A stretch of DNA of 64,000 bases from Frateuria_A sp051900535 (GCF_051900535.1 NZ_JBHZGI010000003.1:62001-126000), one strand, 5' to 3'; positions 9,449 through 17,957 are shown, counted from the first letter of the stretch. The notes: generated by a model from the sequence alone, not told the origin. Program-made: numbers and translations.

Positions 9449-11249
9449 GGCGGTACCGGCGGTCGCGCTGCTGTTCGACGACGCGGGCCTGGGTGAGCAG
9501 TTGCGCAGCGCCCTGCAGGAACGCGGTGCGCGGATCGTGCACGAAGGCACGCTGAAGGACCTGAGCCGTGAGCTCCTGTCTTCGGTTGACGCCGACGTGC
9601 TGGTGGTCAACCTGGACGACGAGGACGACAGCGCGCTGGATCGCCTGGACGAAACCCTGGAGGGCGACCGCCCGCGGGTGGTGTTCAACGACGCGCAGGC
9701 CAGCCGCCGGCTGGAAGGCTGGGACCGGGCGCGCTGGGCGCGCCACCTGGCGATGAAGGTGCTGGCGATCGGCGATGCCGATCCGCCGCGCCCGCCAGCG
9801 CCGGCCGAAGTCGTCACCGAAAGCCTTGCCGCCGCGGCGATCGTCGTCGAACCGATGCCAGCCGATGCCGGCACCGAGAACGTTGACGTGGCTCCGCAGG
9901 TCGATGAGGAGGCGCGCCAGGCGGCCGTTTCCGAAACCCTCGCGGCCGAGTTGGAAGCCTTGCTCGCCTCCGATACGCCGGCGGAGGAGGCCAGCGACTT
10001 CGGTACCGGCCTCAATTACGATGCGGGCGACGGCATGGCCTTGCATGACGGCGATTTCGGGGCCGGACTTGTGGCCGAAGCCGAGACTGCTGTCGCGGGC
10101 GATGTCACCGTGCAGGCGACCCCGCAGGCCGCCGTGAGCGATGCGCTGTCGTCTCTCGCCACGCTGGAATTGTCGCCGATCGACGATATGGAACACGCCG
10201 AGGCGAGCGACGTCGTTGCCGCAGTGGCACCGCCGGCACACACCTCCTTCCAGCTCGACCACCTGGAGCTGGCCCCGATCGGGGAAGAGGTGACCGCCAC
10301 CGTTGCCCGCGTGGCGGCCGAGCCGGTCGCTGCGGCGCGCCTCTCGGACGGCTGGACGCTGCTTGACGGTGACGCACCCGCCGATGCTTCCGCGCCTACC
10401 GTCCAGCATGCAGCCCCGGCTGACTTCGGGATCGAAAAGGTCAGCATCCTCGACTATCTCGCGCCGGAGGCTGAAGCTCCCGTCGAGCACCCCGGCCCGG
10501 GCGTGTTCGGCATCGAAAAGGTCAGTGCCTCCGACTATCTCGCGCCCGACGCCGATGATGGCGCCTCCCCGGTGCTTCCCGGTCTCAGCCTGGAACTGGT
10601 TTCGCTCGAGGAAGCCATCGCGCCGCAGGATTTCGCGCCCGCGCACGAGATGGTGCTCGAGGCGCCATCCAGCGCGTTGACGCGATTGGTGGTGCTCGGC
10701 GCCACCACCGAAAGCACGGCGTCCGTCGGCGAGTTCCTGGCGGCGCTGCCCGCCGGGCTGCACGCCACCGTGTTGCATACCCAGCACCTGGCCGGTCGCC
10801 CGGCGGATGGCCTGGTCGAGTATTTCGCTTCCCAATGCGCGTTGCCGGTGCGCCTGGCCGACGCCGACCTTCGAGCAGTCGCGGGCGAAGTCATCGTGGT
10901 TCCGTCCGATCGCCAGGTGACCGTGCGTCGGGACGGCTCGATCCAATTGCAGCCGATCGAGGCAGGCGCTGCGCATGCGCCCTCGATCGATGCCAGTTTC
11001 ACCCAGGCGGCCGACGCTTTCGGCGGCGACGTGATCGCGATCGTGTTCGCCGGCCGCTCCACCGACGCGGTGGCCGGTTGCCAGGCGGTGCACGATCGCG
11101 GCGGCCAGGTCTGGGTCGAAGCCAGCGGCGGCACGCATCCGGCCGATATGGTCAGCGGCGTGCTGGCCGAAAACCTGTCCCATCATGCCGGCACGCCGCG
11201 CGAACTTGCAGCACGCCTGGCCGAGAACTCTCCGGAAGGTCAGTCATGA
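9441..11249 (+). CDS. chpB: ChpB-like protein: degenerate receiver, long acidic linker, degenerate CheB methylesterase domain
   Basis: A protein of 602 residues whose start is supported by GGAGG at 9430-9434. Residues 5-105 resemble a receiver, but the phospho-acceptor position in VLVVNLDD appears to be Asn. Residues about 115-410 are an acidic, low-complexity linker that contains a near-exact repeat 27 residues apart (FGIEKVS..DYLAP). Residues about 412-590 match the CheB C-terminal domain. The motif normally GAST reads GATT, putting Thr422 where the catalytic Ser should be, while His449 (TQHLA) and Asp542 (RSTDAV) lie at the spacing expected for the triad. Placement after chpA fits ChpB. 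Methylesterase activity is doubtful. The symbol follows position and fold, not a proven function. Confidence 0.7.
   Translation: MAEAVPAVALLFDDAGLGEQLRSALQERGARIVHEGTLKDLSRELLSSVDADVLVVNLDDEDDSALDRLDETLEGDRPRVVFNDAQASRRLEGWDRARWARHLAMKVLAIGDADPPRPPAPAEVVTESLAAAAIVVEPMPADAGTENVDVAPQVDEEARQAAVSETLAAELEALLASDTPAEEASDFGTGLNYDAGDGMALHDGDFGAGLVAEAETAVAGDVTVQATPQAAVSDALSSLATLELSPIDDMEHAEASDVVAAVAPPAHTSFQLDHLELAPIGEEVTATVARVAAEPVAAARLSDGWTLLDGDAPADASAPTVQHAAPADFGIEKVSILDYLAPEAEAPVEHPGPGVFGIEKVSASDYLAPDADDGASPVLPGLSLELVSLEEAIAPQDFAPAHEMVLEAPSSALTRLVVLGATTESTASVGEFLAALPAGLHATVLHTQHLAGRPADGLVEYFASQCALPVRLADADLRAVAGEVIVVPSDRQVTVRRDGSIQLQPIEAGAAHAPSIDASFTQAADAFGGDVIAIVFAGRSTDAVAGCQAVHDRGGQVWVEASGGTHPADMVSGVLAENLSHHAGTPRELAARLAENSPEGQS
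10425..10547 (+). repeat. Intragenic direct repeat in the chpB-like linker
   Basis: Two copies of about 42 bases start at 10425 and 10506, 81 bases (27 codons) apart. They encode FGIEKVSILDYLAP and FGIEKVSASDYLAP, and most differences lie in two codons. The repeat is in the low-complexity linker, away from catalytic residues. It could be a short peptide docking motif or the product of a recent tandem duplication. Confidence 0.75.
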
Positions 11250-11737
11250 GCGATCAACCCTTGCCGCGCGAAATCCGCTGCGTGCTTGTGCCGGTAGGCC
11301 AGCTGCGCCTGCTGTTGCCCAATGCCACCGTGGCCGAAGTGATCACCCTGCCGACTCCCGAGCCGGTCGAAGGTGCTCCCGAGTGGCTGCTCGGCCGTAT
11401 TGCCTGGCGTGGATGGCGAGTGCCGCTGGTGTCTTTCACCAAGCTCGCTGGCGCGCCCGAGGGTGATGCCGACCTCGCCGTTCGCGTGGCCGTGCTCAAG
11501 GCGCTGGGCAACAACGCCAAGCTGCCTTTCGTGGCGGTCGTGACCCAGGGCTTCCCGCGCCTGACCACCCTCAATGCCGAGCTGATCATTCCCACTCATG
11601 ACGGCGCGCCGTTGCCGCCTGGCGTGAAGGCACAGGTGCTGGTGCGCGATGACATCGCGGTGATTCCTGACCTGGAAGGCATCGAGGATGAGTTGGCCGC
11701 CTTGTTGAGCCTGGACGAACAAGTCGGCGCCGCCTGA
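11246..11737 (+). CDS. chpC: ChpC-like CheW-domain adaptor
   Basis: A CheW-fold protein of 163 residues and the last gene of the cluster, overlapping the chpB-like gene by 4 bases (ATGA). The segment PEWLLGRIAWRGWRVPLVSF (residues about 46-65) is the usual strand-turn-strand core of CheW domains, and the N-terminal half PVGQLRLLLPNATVAEV is also typical. ChpC in Pseudomonas is an alternative CheW that may link other receptors to the Pil-Chp kinase. Convergent rsmE follows. Confidence 0.85.
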   Translation: MSDQPLPREIRCVLVPVGQLRLLLPNATVAEVITLPTPEPVEGAPEWLLGRIAWRGWRVPLVSFTKLAGAPEGDADLAVRVAVLKALGNNAKLPFVAVVTQGFPRLTTLNAELIIPTHDGAPLPPGVKAQVLVRDDIAVIPDLEGIEDELAALLSLDEQVGAA

Positions 11738-11819
11738 CGCCGCGCGGCACGCAGGCAACCGATCGCGCCGGGCGCAGCCCGCAGAGCGAAGTCTGAGCGC
11801 CCCCTCAAACCCGCACGCT

Positions 11820-11846
11820 GGCGTTGCCTCCGGGCGACGCAACGCC
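11820..11846. terminator. Hairpin between convergent chpC and rsmE
   Basis: In the 137-base gap between the converging genes, GGCGTTGC (11820-11827) pairs perfectly with GCAACGCC (11839-11846) across an 11-base loop. There is no U-tract on either side, so intrinsic termination is only a guess; it may simply protect 3' ends. Confidence 0.3.
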
Positions 11847-11874
11847 GCAGCAGCGACGTAGCGAACCGGCCCGC

Positions 11875-12609
11875 CTACAGATCCCCGTGCAACGCCTGCA
11901 GCGCCGCGAGCGCAGCAAGCCCCGCCGTCTCGGTCCGCAGGATGCGCGGGCCCAGTCGCAAACCGGCAAAGCCCGCACCCGTGAGGCTGGATACGTCGCG
12001 CTCACCCAGGCCGCCTTCCGGCCCTACCACCAGCAAACCTCCGGCCGGGCCAAACCCGAGCGAGCGAGGCGACCGGTCGCCCTCGGGTAGCAGCGCCAAG
12101 CGCAAGGCACCATCCTGTTGCAAGGAACGCAGCCAAACCTCGAGCGGTTGCGTCGGCAGGATCACGGGCAACCGCGCGCGACCGCTCTGTTCGCAGGCGC
12201 TGGCAACCACGGCGCGCCAGTGGGCCAGCCGTTTTTCCGCACGCGCCGAATCGAGCCGAACCTCCGAGCGCTCGGTCAGCAGCGGCACGATGCGGGCCAC
12301 GCCCAGCTCCGTCGCCTTTTGCACGATCAGGTCCATCTTCTCGCCGCGCGCTACACCCTGGGCCAGCGTGAGCGGCAGGGATGATTCGTTAGCGACAGCC
12401 TGACTGCCCTGAATGCGCGTGCGCACCTCACGCTTGCCGACCTGGGTGATGACCGCCTCGTAGTCGTGGCCATCGCCATTGAACAACACCAGCGGTGCGC
12501 CTTCTCCCAGGCGCAGCACGCGCGCCACGTGCTCGCCCGCCTGTGACGGCAGGCTCAGCTCGATGCCGGGGGAAAGCGGTTCGTCGACATGGATGCGGAT
12601 CGTGCGCAT
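11875..12609 (-). CDS. rsmE: RsmE, 16S rRNA m3U1498 methyltransferase
   Basis: A SPOUT-family methyltransferase of 244 residues. The N-terminal PUA-like domain starts MRTIRIHVDEPL. The C-terminal knotted SAM-binding domain has GEKMDLIVQKATELGVARIVPL in the middle and the two conserved loops LLVVGPEGGLGERD and RLGPRILRTETAGLAAL. It methylates U1498 in the decoding centre of the 30S subunit. The frame is open 78 codons further upstream, but the conserved N terminus begins at this ATG (12607-12609). It lies downstream of bioA on the same strand, 97 bases away. Confidence 0.94.
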   Translation of the reverse strand: MRTIRIHVDEPLSPGIELSLPSQAGEHVARVLRLGEGAPLVLFNGDGHDYEAVITQVGKREVRTRIQGSQAVANESSLPLTLAQGVARGEKMDLIVQKATELGVARIVPLLTERSEVRLDSARAEKRLAHWRAVVASACEQSGRARLPVILPTQPLEVWLRSLQQDGALRLALLPEGDRSPRSLGFGPAGGLLVVGPEGGLGERDVSSLTGAGFAGLRLGPRILRTETAGLAALAALQALHGDL

Positions 12610-12706
12610 GAACGGTCCTTGGGGCTTTGCGAATGGTGGGATCGGTGCAGGCACCCGCCCGCGGGCGATGTTCCTTTCACTCGGGACGGAGGCTCCCGGT
12701 CGGCCG

Positions 12707-14086
12707 TTACGCCACGGCGCGCTCGATCCCGGCGATGGCCACGTCCACCAGGTGGTCGATTTCATCGGTCGTGACAACGTAGGGCGGCATGAAATACACC
12801 ACGTTGCCCAGCGGACGCAGCAACGCACGGTTCTCAAGCCCATGCAGGTAGACGCGCATGCCTCGCCGCTCGGTTGCCGGCCACGGCGTACGCGCGCGCT
12901 TGTCGGCGACCAGCTCGACCGCCGCGATCATGCCGGTCTGGCGCACGTCGGCCACGTGCGGATGATCACGCAGGGGAGCAAGCCGCTGCGCCAGGTGCGC
13001 GGCCAGCACGCGGTTGCGTTCCAGCACCGGCTCGTCGCGGAAGATCGCCAGTGTCTCCAGCGCCACGCGGCAGGCCAGCGGGTTGCCGGTGTAGCTGTGC
13101 GAGTGCAGGAACGCCTTGCCGGCGTTGTATTCGGCATAGAACGCGGCGTACACCGCCTCGGTCGTGACCACCGCCGACAGCGGCAGGGTGCCGCCGGTCA
13201 GTCCCTTGGACAGACACATGAAGTCCGGCGTGATCGATGCCTGCTCGCAGGCGAACAGCGTGCCGGTACGGCCGAAGCCGACGGCGATTTCGTCGGCGAT
13301 GAAGTGCACATCGAACTCGTCGCACAACCGGCGCAGGCCGGCCAGGTAATCCGGGTGGTACATGCGCATGCCACCGGCGCACTGCACCAGCGGTTCGACT
13401 ATCACTGCACAAGTCTCGTGCGCGTGGCGCTCGAGCAGGGCTCGCAGTTCTTCGAGCCGTCGCGCGGCCACCTGTGCCGGTGTCTCGCCCGGCGCGCCCT
13501 CGTAGGCATCCGGCGAGGGCGCGAGGATCGGCGTCAAGAGAAGCGGGGCGTAGGTCTTTCGGTACAGCGCCACGTCGCTCACCGACAGCGCGCCCAGCGT
13601 CTCTCCGTGATAACTGCCGGTCAGCGCGATGAAGCGCGTCTTTTCGCCGTGCCCCCGATTGAGCCAGTAGTGGAAGCTCATCTTGAGCGCCACCTCGACC
13701 GCCGCCGAACCGTTGTCGGCGTAGAAGACTCGCTCCAGTCCCGGTGGCGTGATGCGCACGAGCTCCTCGGCCAGCGCAATCGCCGGCTCGTGGGTGAAGC
13801 CGGCGAAAATCACATGCTCCAGCCGCTGCGCCTGATCGGCGAGCGCCGTGGCCAGGCGCGGGTTGGCATGGCCGAAGATGTTGGTCCACCACGAGCTGAC
13901 GCCGTCCAGGTAGCGGCGTCCGTCCGCATCCACCAGCCAGGCGCCCTCGCCGCGCACGATAGGCACCATCGGGATGCTCTCGTGGTCGTGCATCTGCGTG
14001 CAGGGGTGCCACACGTGCCGGAGGTCCCGCGCGGCCAGCGCGGCGTTGCCGGCGATGGCCGGTGCATCGGGGAAGGGAATGTCCAT
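12707..14086 (-). CDS. bioA: BioA, adenosylmethionine-8-amino-7-oxononanoate aminotransferase
   Basis: A class III PLP aminotransferase of 459 residues that converts KAPA to DAPA in biotin synthesis using SAM as amino donor. Diagnostic segments are RHVWHPCTQM near the N terminus, YLDGVSSWWTNIFGH, the cofactor-site ADNGSAAVEVALKMSFHYW, the Asp of FIADEIAVGFGRTG, and the PLP lysine Lys294 in CLSKGLTGG. The two Trp of SSWW are typical of BioA rather than other class III enzymes. The frame extends upstream, but MDIPFPDAP is the natural start. No other biotin genes are in the window. Confidence 0.94.
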   Translation of the reverse strand: MDIPFPDAPAIAGNAALAARDLRHVWHPCTQMHDHESIPMVPIVRGEGAWLVDADGRRYLDGVSSWWTNIFGHANPRLATALADQAQRLEHVIFAGFTHEPAIALAEELVRITPPGLERVFYADNGSAAVEVALKMSFHYWLNRGHGEKTRFIALTGSYHGETLGALSVSDVALYRKTYAPLLLTPILAPSPDAYEGAPGETPAQVAARRLEELRALLERHAHETCAVIVEPLVQCAGGMRMYHPDYLAGLRRLCDEFDVHFIADEIAVGFGRTGTLFACEQASITPDFMCLSKGLTGGTLPLSAVVTTEAVYAAFYAEYNAGKAFLHSHSYTGNPLACRVALETLAIFRDEPVLERNRVLAAHLAQRLAPLRDHPHVADVRQTGMIAAVELVADKRARTPWPATERRGMRVYLHGLENRALLRPLGNVVYFMPPYVVTTDEIDHLVDVAIAGIERAVA

Positions 14087-14135
14087 CCCGCTATGATCGG
14101 CGTTGCGGCATGGCCGCTCAAGTTGAAGGAACCTA

Positions 14136-14918
14136 GTGAAGCGCTCGCGTGCCGCCTGGCTGACTGTCGCCATCGTGCTGATGCTGGTTGGGCTGCTGGT
14201 GTTGTTGCTGCCGGCGCGCTGGGCCGTGCCCTTCTTGCAGGCGCGGCTGCATGGCCTCGAACTCGAAGGCGTGCATGGGCTGGTCTGGAACGGCGGCGCC
14301 GGGCAGTTGCGCGGCCTGGATGGCCGTTCGTTGGGACAGGTGCAGTGGCGACTTTCGCGGGCTCTGCTGTGGGGGCGCCTGGATCTGCAACTGGAGTTCG
14401 TCGGACCGAGGCTTACCGCCCATGGCCATCTGCAACGCGATGGCGAAGGCCGTTCGGTCTGGACCGACGCTTCGTTGCGTGCCGACCTGGGGGCCTGGGC
14501 GCCGAAGTTCGATTCATCGCTCGGAACGCCGCGCGGCACGCTGGCGATGACGCTGCAGCGGGCCGTATTGCAGGGAAACTGGCCGGTCGAACTCGACGGT
14601 CAGGTGCAATGGCGCGACGCGTCCATGCAGACGCGTGCGCACGCCGTTGCACTGGGCGACATCGACATGGACCTTCATGGTTCGAACGGTGTGCTGGCCG
14701 GGCAGTTGCACGACCGGCGCAACGGGCCGCTGCGTACCGAAGGCCAATGGCAAGCCAGTCCGCTCGGTTGGCGCCTGGATCTTCGGCTGCAACCGCGCAC
14801 CGCCGACCCGGCACTGCGCCATTGGTTGGCACGCCTGGGCCGCCCGGATGCGGATGGCACCATCCACCTGCATCGCCGCGGCGGCCTGGCCGCCGCCCCG
14901 CCGGAAACCACCCCATGA
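14136..14918 (+). CDS. gspN: GspN-like type II secretion protein N
   Basis: A protein of 260 residues with a short cytoplasmic start, one transmembrane segment (about 10-28) and a periplasmic beta-rich remainder typical of T2SS protein N (fragments RWAVPFLQARLHG and LEGVHGLVWNGGAGQLRG). GspN belongs to some type II secretion systems and is thought to help the inner-membrane platform contact the secretin; the rest of the T2SS is not here. The start is GTG 14136 with AAGGA at 14127-14130. It overlaps the next gene by 4 bases (ATGA), so the two are coupled. Divergent from bioA with only 49 bases between starts. Confidence 0.8.
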   Translation: MKRSRAAWLTVAIVLMLVGLLVLLLPARWAVPFLQARLHGLELEGVHGLVWNGGAGQLRGLDGRSLGQVQWRLSRALLWGRLDLQLEFVGPRLTAHGHLQRDGEGRSVWTDASLRADLGAWAPKFDSSLGTPRGTLAMTLQRAVLQGNWPVELDGQVQWRDASMQTRAHAVALGDIDMDLHGSNGVLAGQLHDRRNGPLRTEGQWQASPLGWRLDLRLQPRTADPALRHWLARLGRPDADGTIHLHRRGGLAAAPPETTP

Positions 14919-15700
14919 ATTACGACGCCGAACACGCCCTGTCCGCCGCACGCGAGGCCGCCGCCGCGGCGGCGGACATCATCCGCCACTACTGGAACCG
15001 CGGCGTGGCGGTCGAATGGAAGGCCGACGCCACGCCAGTGACCGTGGCCGACCGCGAGGCCGAACAGGCGATCCGCGCCGTGCTCGCCCAGGCGCTTCCG
15101 CAGGCGGCGATCTATGGCGAGGAATACGGTCTGGAGGGCGCGCGCGACGGCCTGCTGTGGCTGGTCGATCCGCTCGACGGGACCAAGAGCTTCGTGCGCC
15201 GCACGCCGTTCTTTTCCACCCAGATCGCATTGATGGACCGCGGCGAACTGGTGCTCGGGGTTTCCAGCGCGCCGGTCTACGGCGAGACGATGTGGGCGCG
15301 GTGCGGCGACGGCGCCTGGCTCGATGGCGAACGCGTGCAGGTGGCCCGCACCGACACGATGGCGCAGGCTGCGCTGTCCATCGGCAACGTCAGGACGCTC
15401 ACCGCCGATGCCCGCTGGGACGCGCTCGGTGTGCTGATCCGCGATAGCAACCGCATCCGCGGCTATGGCGACTTCTGCCACTACCACCTGCTTGCACGCG
15501 GGGGACTGGACCTGGTGATCGAGTCGGACGTGAACATCCTGGACGTCGCCGCGCTGGCGGTGATCGTGCGCGAGGCCGGGGGCGTGTTCACCGACCTGCA
15601 AGGTCGGGCGCCCACCCTGGAGACCACCAGCGTGCTGGCCGGCGTGCCACCGATCCACGCCCAGGCGCTTGCACGCTTGCATCATGAAACCGCGGGCTAG
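14915..15700 (+). CDS. Inositol-monophosphatase-family phosphatase, HisN-like
   Basis: A protein of 261 residues in the FIG/IMPase superfamily of Mg-dependent, Li-sensitive phosphatases. Metal-binding motifs visible are the GEEYG region (about residue 70) and LWLVDPLDGTKSF (about 83-95), with the C-terminal metal motif in NILDVAALAVIVREAGG. The DGTKSF signature and overall length fit histidinol-phosphatases of the HisN type better than SuhB or CysQ, and a true cysQ lies two genes on. Substrate is therefore uncertain: histidinol phosphate is the best guess, inositol phosphate or another phosphomonoester remains possible. Confidence 0.78.
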   Translation: MNYDAEHALSAAREAAAAAADIIRHYWNRGVAVEWKADATPVTVADREAEQAIRAVLAQALPQAAIYGEEYGLEGARDGLLWLVDPLDGTKSFVRRTPFFSTQIALMDRGELVLGVSSAPVYGETMWARCGDGAWLDGERVQVARTDTMAQAALSIGNVRTLTADARWDALGVLIRDSNRIRGYGDFCHYHLLARGGLDLVIESDVNILDVAALAVIVREAGGVFTDLQGRAPTLETTSVLAGVPPIHAQALARLHHETAG

Positions 15701-15703
15701 AAT
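15677..15703 (+). promoter_or_regulatory. Putative promoter of nudE giving a leaderless or near-leaderless mRNA
   Basis: TAGAAT at 15698-15703 lies 7 bases before the nudE ATG at 15710, and TTGCAT at 15677-15682 lies 15 bases further up, a short spacing for a sigma70 site. Transcription would begin at or next to the A of the start codon. No Shine-Dalgarno is visible before nudE, which fits leaderless translation. Confidence 0.4.
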
Positions 15704-15709
15704 GTCCTG

Positions 15710-16264
15710 ATGCGCAAGCCACCGATCATCCATGCCACCCGCGAATGCGTCGACAGCCGCTTCCTGCGCGTCGAGCAACTGGACCTGGAATTTTCCAACG
15801 GCGAGAAGCGTACCTACGAGCGCCTGCGCGCCAGCGGCCTGGGTGCGGTGATCATCGTGCCGATGCTCGACGAGGAGACCGTCCTGCTGATCCGCGAATA
15901 CGGCGCCGGCGTGGGCCGCTACGAGCTCTCGCTGCCCAAGGGACGGCTCGACCAGGACGAGACCGCCGAACAGGGTGCGAACCGCGAGCTCAAGGAAGAA
16001 ATCGGCTACGGCGCGAACCGCCTGAAGATCCTGCACAACCTGTCGCTTTCGCCCGGCTACATGACGCACATGGCGCACGTGGTGCTGGCACAGGATCTCT
16101 ACCCCGAACGCCTGCCCGGCGACGAACCCGAGGAGTTGGACGTGGTCCCATGGAAGCTTTCCGAACTGCACACCCTGATCGGCCGTGACGACGTGACCGA
16201 AGGCCGCTCGATCGCCGCCTTGTTCATGGCGCGCGAGTACCTGGCCGGGCGGTTCCAGCCATGA
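15710..16264 (+). CDS. nudE: NudE, ADP-sugar / ADP-compound Nudix hydrolase
   Basis: A Nudix hydrolase of 184 residues. The complete Nudix box spans about residues 81-103 (G of GRLDQDE, then REL, then KEEIGYG). The N-terminal beta-extension with SNGEKRTYERLR resembles the ADP-ribose / NADH / Ap3A hydrolase subfamily represented by NudE, which removes ADP-containing metabolites. It overlaps the following cysQ by 4 bases; the nudE-cysQ pairing is common in gammaproteobacteria and supports the name. There is no good ribosome site in front (see the promoter entry). Confidence 0.88.
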   Translation: MRKPPIIHATRECVDSRFLRVEQLDLEFSNGEKRTYERLRASGLGAVIIVPMLDEETVLLIREYGAGVGRYELSLPKGRLDQDETAEQGANRELKEEIGYGANRLKILHNLSLSPGYMTHMAHVVLAQDLYPERLPGDEPEELDVVPWKLSELHTLIGRDDVTEGRSIAALFMAREYLAGRFQP

Positions 16265-17085
16265 GCGCGGTTGCCCCCGAGACCGGCCTGCTGGCCGAGG
16301 TGAGTGCGATCGCGCGCGAAGCGGCGACCGCGATTCTGGCCATCTATCGTGACGAATTCGCCGTCCAGCACAAGGACGATGCCTCGCCGCTCACCGCCGC
16401 CGACCTGGCCGCCCAGCGCGTGATCGCTGCGGGCCTCGCGCGCATCGCACCCGACGTGCCCGTGCTGTCGGAAGAAGCGCGCGCTGCGCCATGGGAACTG
16501 CGCCAGACATGGTCGCGCTACTGGCTGGTGGATCCGCTCGACGGCACCCGTGAGTTCGTCAAGCGCAACGGCGAGTTCACCGTCAACATCGCGCTGATCG
16601 AGGACCACCGCCCGGTGCTCGGCGTGGTGCTGGCGCCGGTCACCGGCGAGCTGTTCGCCGCCGCCGACGGCCAGGGCGCCTGGCTTCAGCAGCACGCCAA
16701 CGGCCAATGGCAGAAGATCGGCGTGCGCGCGTTGGCCGCGCCGGCGGTCGTTGCCGGCAGCCGCTCGCACGGCAGCGACACGCAGGACTTCCTCGACGCG
16801 CTGCTGGAAACACCCTACCAACCCTTTCCCATGGGTTCCTCGCTGAAGTTCTGCCTGATCGCCCGCGCCGTGGCCGATCTCTACCTGCGGCTGGGCCCGA
16901 CCAGCGAGTGGGACACCGCGGCGGCGCAATGCGTGCTGGAGCAGGCCGGCGGCGCGGTACTGGACCTCGCCGGCGAGCCGCTGCGATACAACACCAAGGA
17001 CTCCGTGCTCAACCCGGAATTCCTCGCCGTGGGCGACCGCGCGGTGGAGTGGAAGGCGCGGCTGGGCAAGGCAAGGCCGGCGTAA
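16261..17085 (+). CDS. cysQ: CysQ, 3'(2'),5'-bisphosphate nucleotidase
   Basis: A protein of 274 residues in the IMPase superfamily. Motifs: LSEEARAAPWELR (metal ligand Glu), YWLVDPLDGTREFVKRNGEFTVNIAL (about residues 87-112) and the C-terminal SEWDTAAAQCVLEQAGG. The DGTREF-x-x-x-NGEFTVNIAL signature is typical of CysQ, which converts PAP from sulfate assimilation to AMP and so relieves inhibition of sulfur enzymes. Translationally coupled to nudE and 3 bases before mazG. Confidence 0.94.
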   Translation: MSAVAPETGLLAEVSAIAREAATAILAIYRDEFAVQHKDDASPLTAADLAAQRVIAAGLARIAPDVPVLSEEARAAPWELRQTWSRYWLVDPLDGTREFVKRNGEFTVNIALIEDHRPVLGVVLAPVTGELFAAADGQGAWLQQHANGQWQKIGVRALAAPAVVAGSRSHGSDTQDFLDALLETPYQPFPMGSSLKFCLIARAVADLYLRLGPTSEWDTAAAQCVLEQAGGAVLDLAGEPLRYNTKDSVLNPEFLAVGDRAVEWKARLGKARPA

Positions 17086-17088
17086 CGG

Positions 17089-17889
17089 ATGGCGGGTCGC
17101 TACACGCTCGACGATTTGCTCGCGATCATGGCCCGCCTGCGCGATCCCGAGCACGGCTGCCCGTGGGACGTGCAGCAGGACTTCGCCACAATCGCGCCCT
17201 ACACGCTGGAGGAAGCGTACGAAGTCGCCGACGCCATCGATCGCGGCGACTTCGCGGATTTGCGCGAGGAACTGGGCGACCTGCTCCTGCAGGTCGTGTT
17301 CCATGCGCAGATGGCCAGCGAGCGCGGCCTGTTCGACTTCGCCGATGTCGCCCACGGTATCGCCGACAAGATGCGTCGGCGTCATCCGCACGTCTTCGGC
17401 GAGGAGCGCTACGAGAACATCGAAGCGCAGACGCGCGCCTGGGAAGCGATCAAGGCCGCCGAGCGCGCCGAACGCGGCCAGGCACACGATCCCAGCGCGT
17501 TGGCGGGCATCTCGCGTGGCCTGCCGGAGTGGAAGCGCGCGGCCAAGCTGCAGCAGCGCGCCGCGAGCGTGGGTTTCGAGTGGCGCGAGCCTGGGCCGAT
17601 GCTGGAAAAGCTGGCCGAGGAGGTGGACGAGGTCCGCGCCGAATTCGACGCCGGCGCCGATCCCGGGCGACTGGAGGACGAATTGGGCGACGTGCTGTTC
17701 GTCACCGCCAATCTGGCCCGCCATGCGGGCGTCGATTTCTCCCGCGCGCTGCGCCGCGCCAATGCGAAGTTCGAGCGTCGCTTCCGCTGCATGGAAACGC
17801 TGGCCGCGGGGGAAGGCCGCCCGCTCGCCGAACGGAGCCTGAAAGAACAGGAAGCCCTCTGGCGTCAGGCGAAAGCCGTCGAACCGTAA
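17089..17889 (+). CDS. mazG: MazG, nucleoside triphosphate pyrophosphohydrolase
   Basis: A protein of 266 residues with two MazG domains. The first has the classic ARLRDPEHGCPWD near the N terminus and the metal-binding EEAYEV...EELGDLLLQVVFHAQ helix pair (about 42-70). The second repeats the pattern with EEVDEVRAEF...EDELGDVLFVTANLARH. MazG hydrolyses aberrant (d)NTPs to monophosphates. With the preceding IMPase, nudE and cysQ it makes a compact run of nucleotide and phosphate house-cleaning genes. Confidence 0.94.
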   Translation: MAGRYTLDDLLAIMARLRDPEHGCPWDVQQDFATIAPYTLEEAYEVADAIDRGDFADLREELGDLLLQVVFHAQMASERGLFDFADVAHGIADKMRRRHPHVFGEERYENIEAQTRAWEAIKAAERAERGQAHDPSALAGISRGLPEWKRAAKLQQRAASVGFEWREPGPMLEKLAEEVDEVRAEFDAGADPGRLEDELGDVLFVTANLARHAGVDFSRALRRANAKFERRFRCMETLAAGEGRPLAERSLKEQEALWRQAKAVEP

Positions 17890-17893
17890 CTAC

Positions 17894-17957
17894 GGAGCCC
17901 ACTTGTAGGCGAGGCTTTTTTTCGCTTCACCGGCGAGGCATCGCCCCAAGTGGCTCC
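17894..17957. repeat. Imperfect inverted repeat of the dispersed GGAGCCACTTG family
   Basis: GGAGCCCACTTG at 17894-17905 faces CCAAGTGGCTCC at 17946-17957, with the GGCGAGGC-T7 and GCGAGGCATCGCC segments between. It lies in the gap between the mazG stop and the convergent gene 3' end, where the hairpin and T-run may also act as a terminator for mazG. Confidence 0.6.

Noticed and set aside
3893..10015. A 2040-codon open frame antisense to chpA
   Set aside because: It mirrors chpA codon by codon; GC-rich third positions keep the antisense frame open. Its product is Arg/His/Gln-rich low complexity without any domain.
10425..10547. Repeat in the chpB-like gene as a CRISPR or tandem array
   Set aside because: Only two copies, in frame, inside a coding linker.
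12479..15700. A 1073-codon + frame reading through bioA antisense into the IMPase gene
   Set aside because: Only the last 261 codons, from ATG 14915, resemble a protein family; the rest is antisense to bioA or out of frame with gspN.
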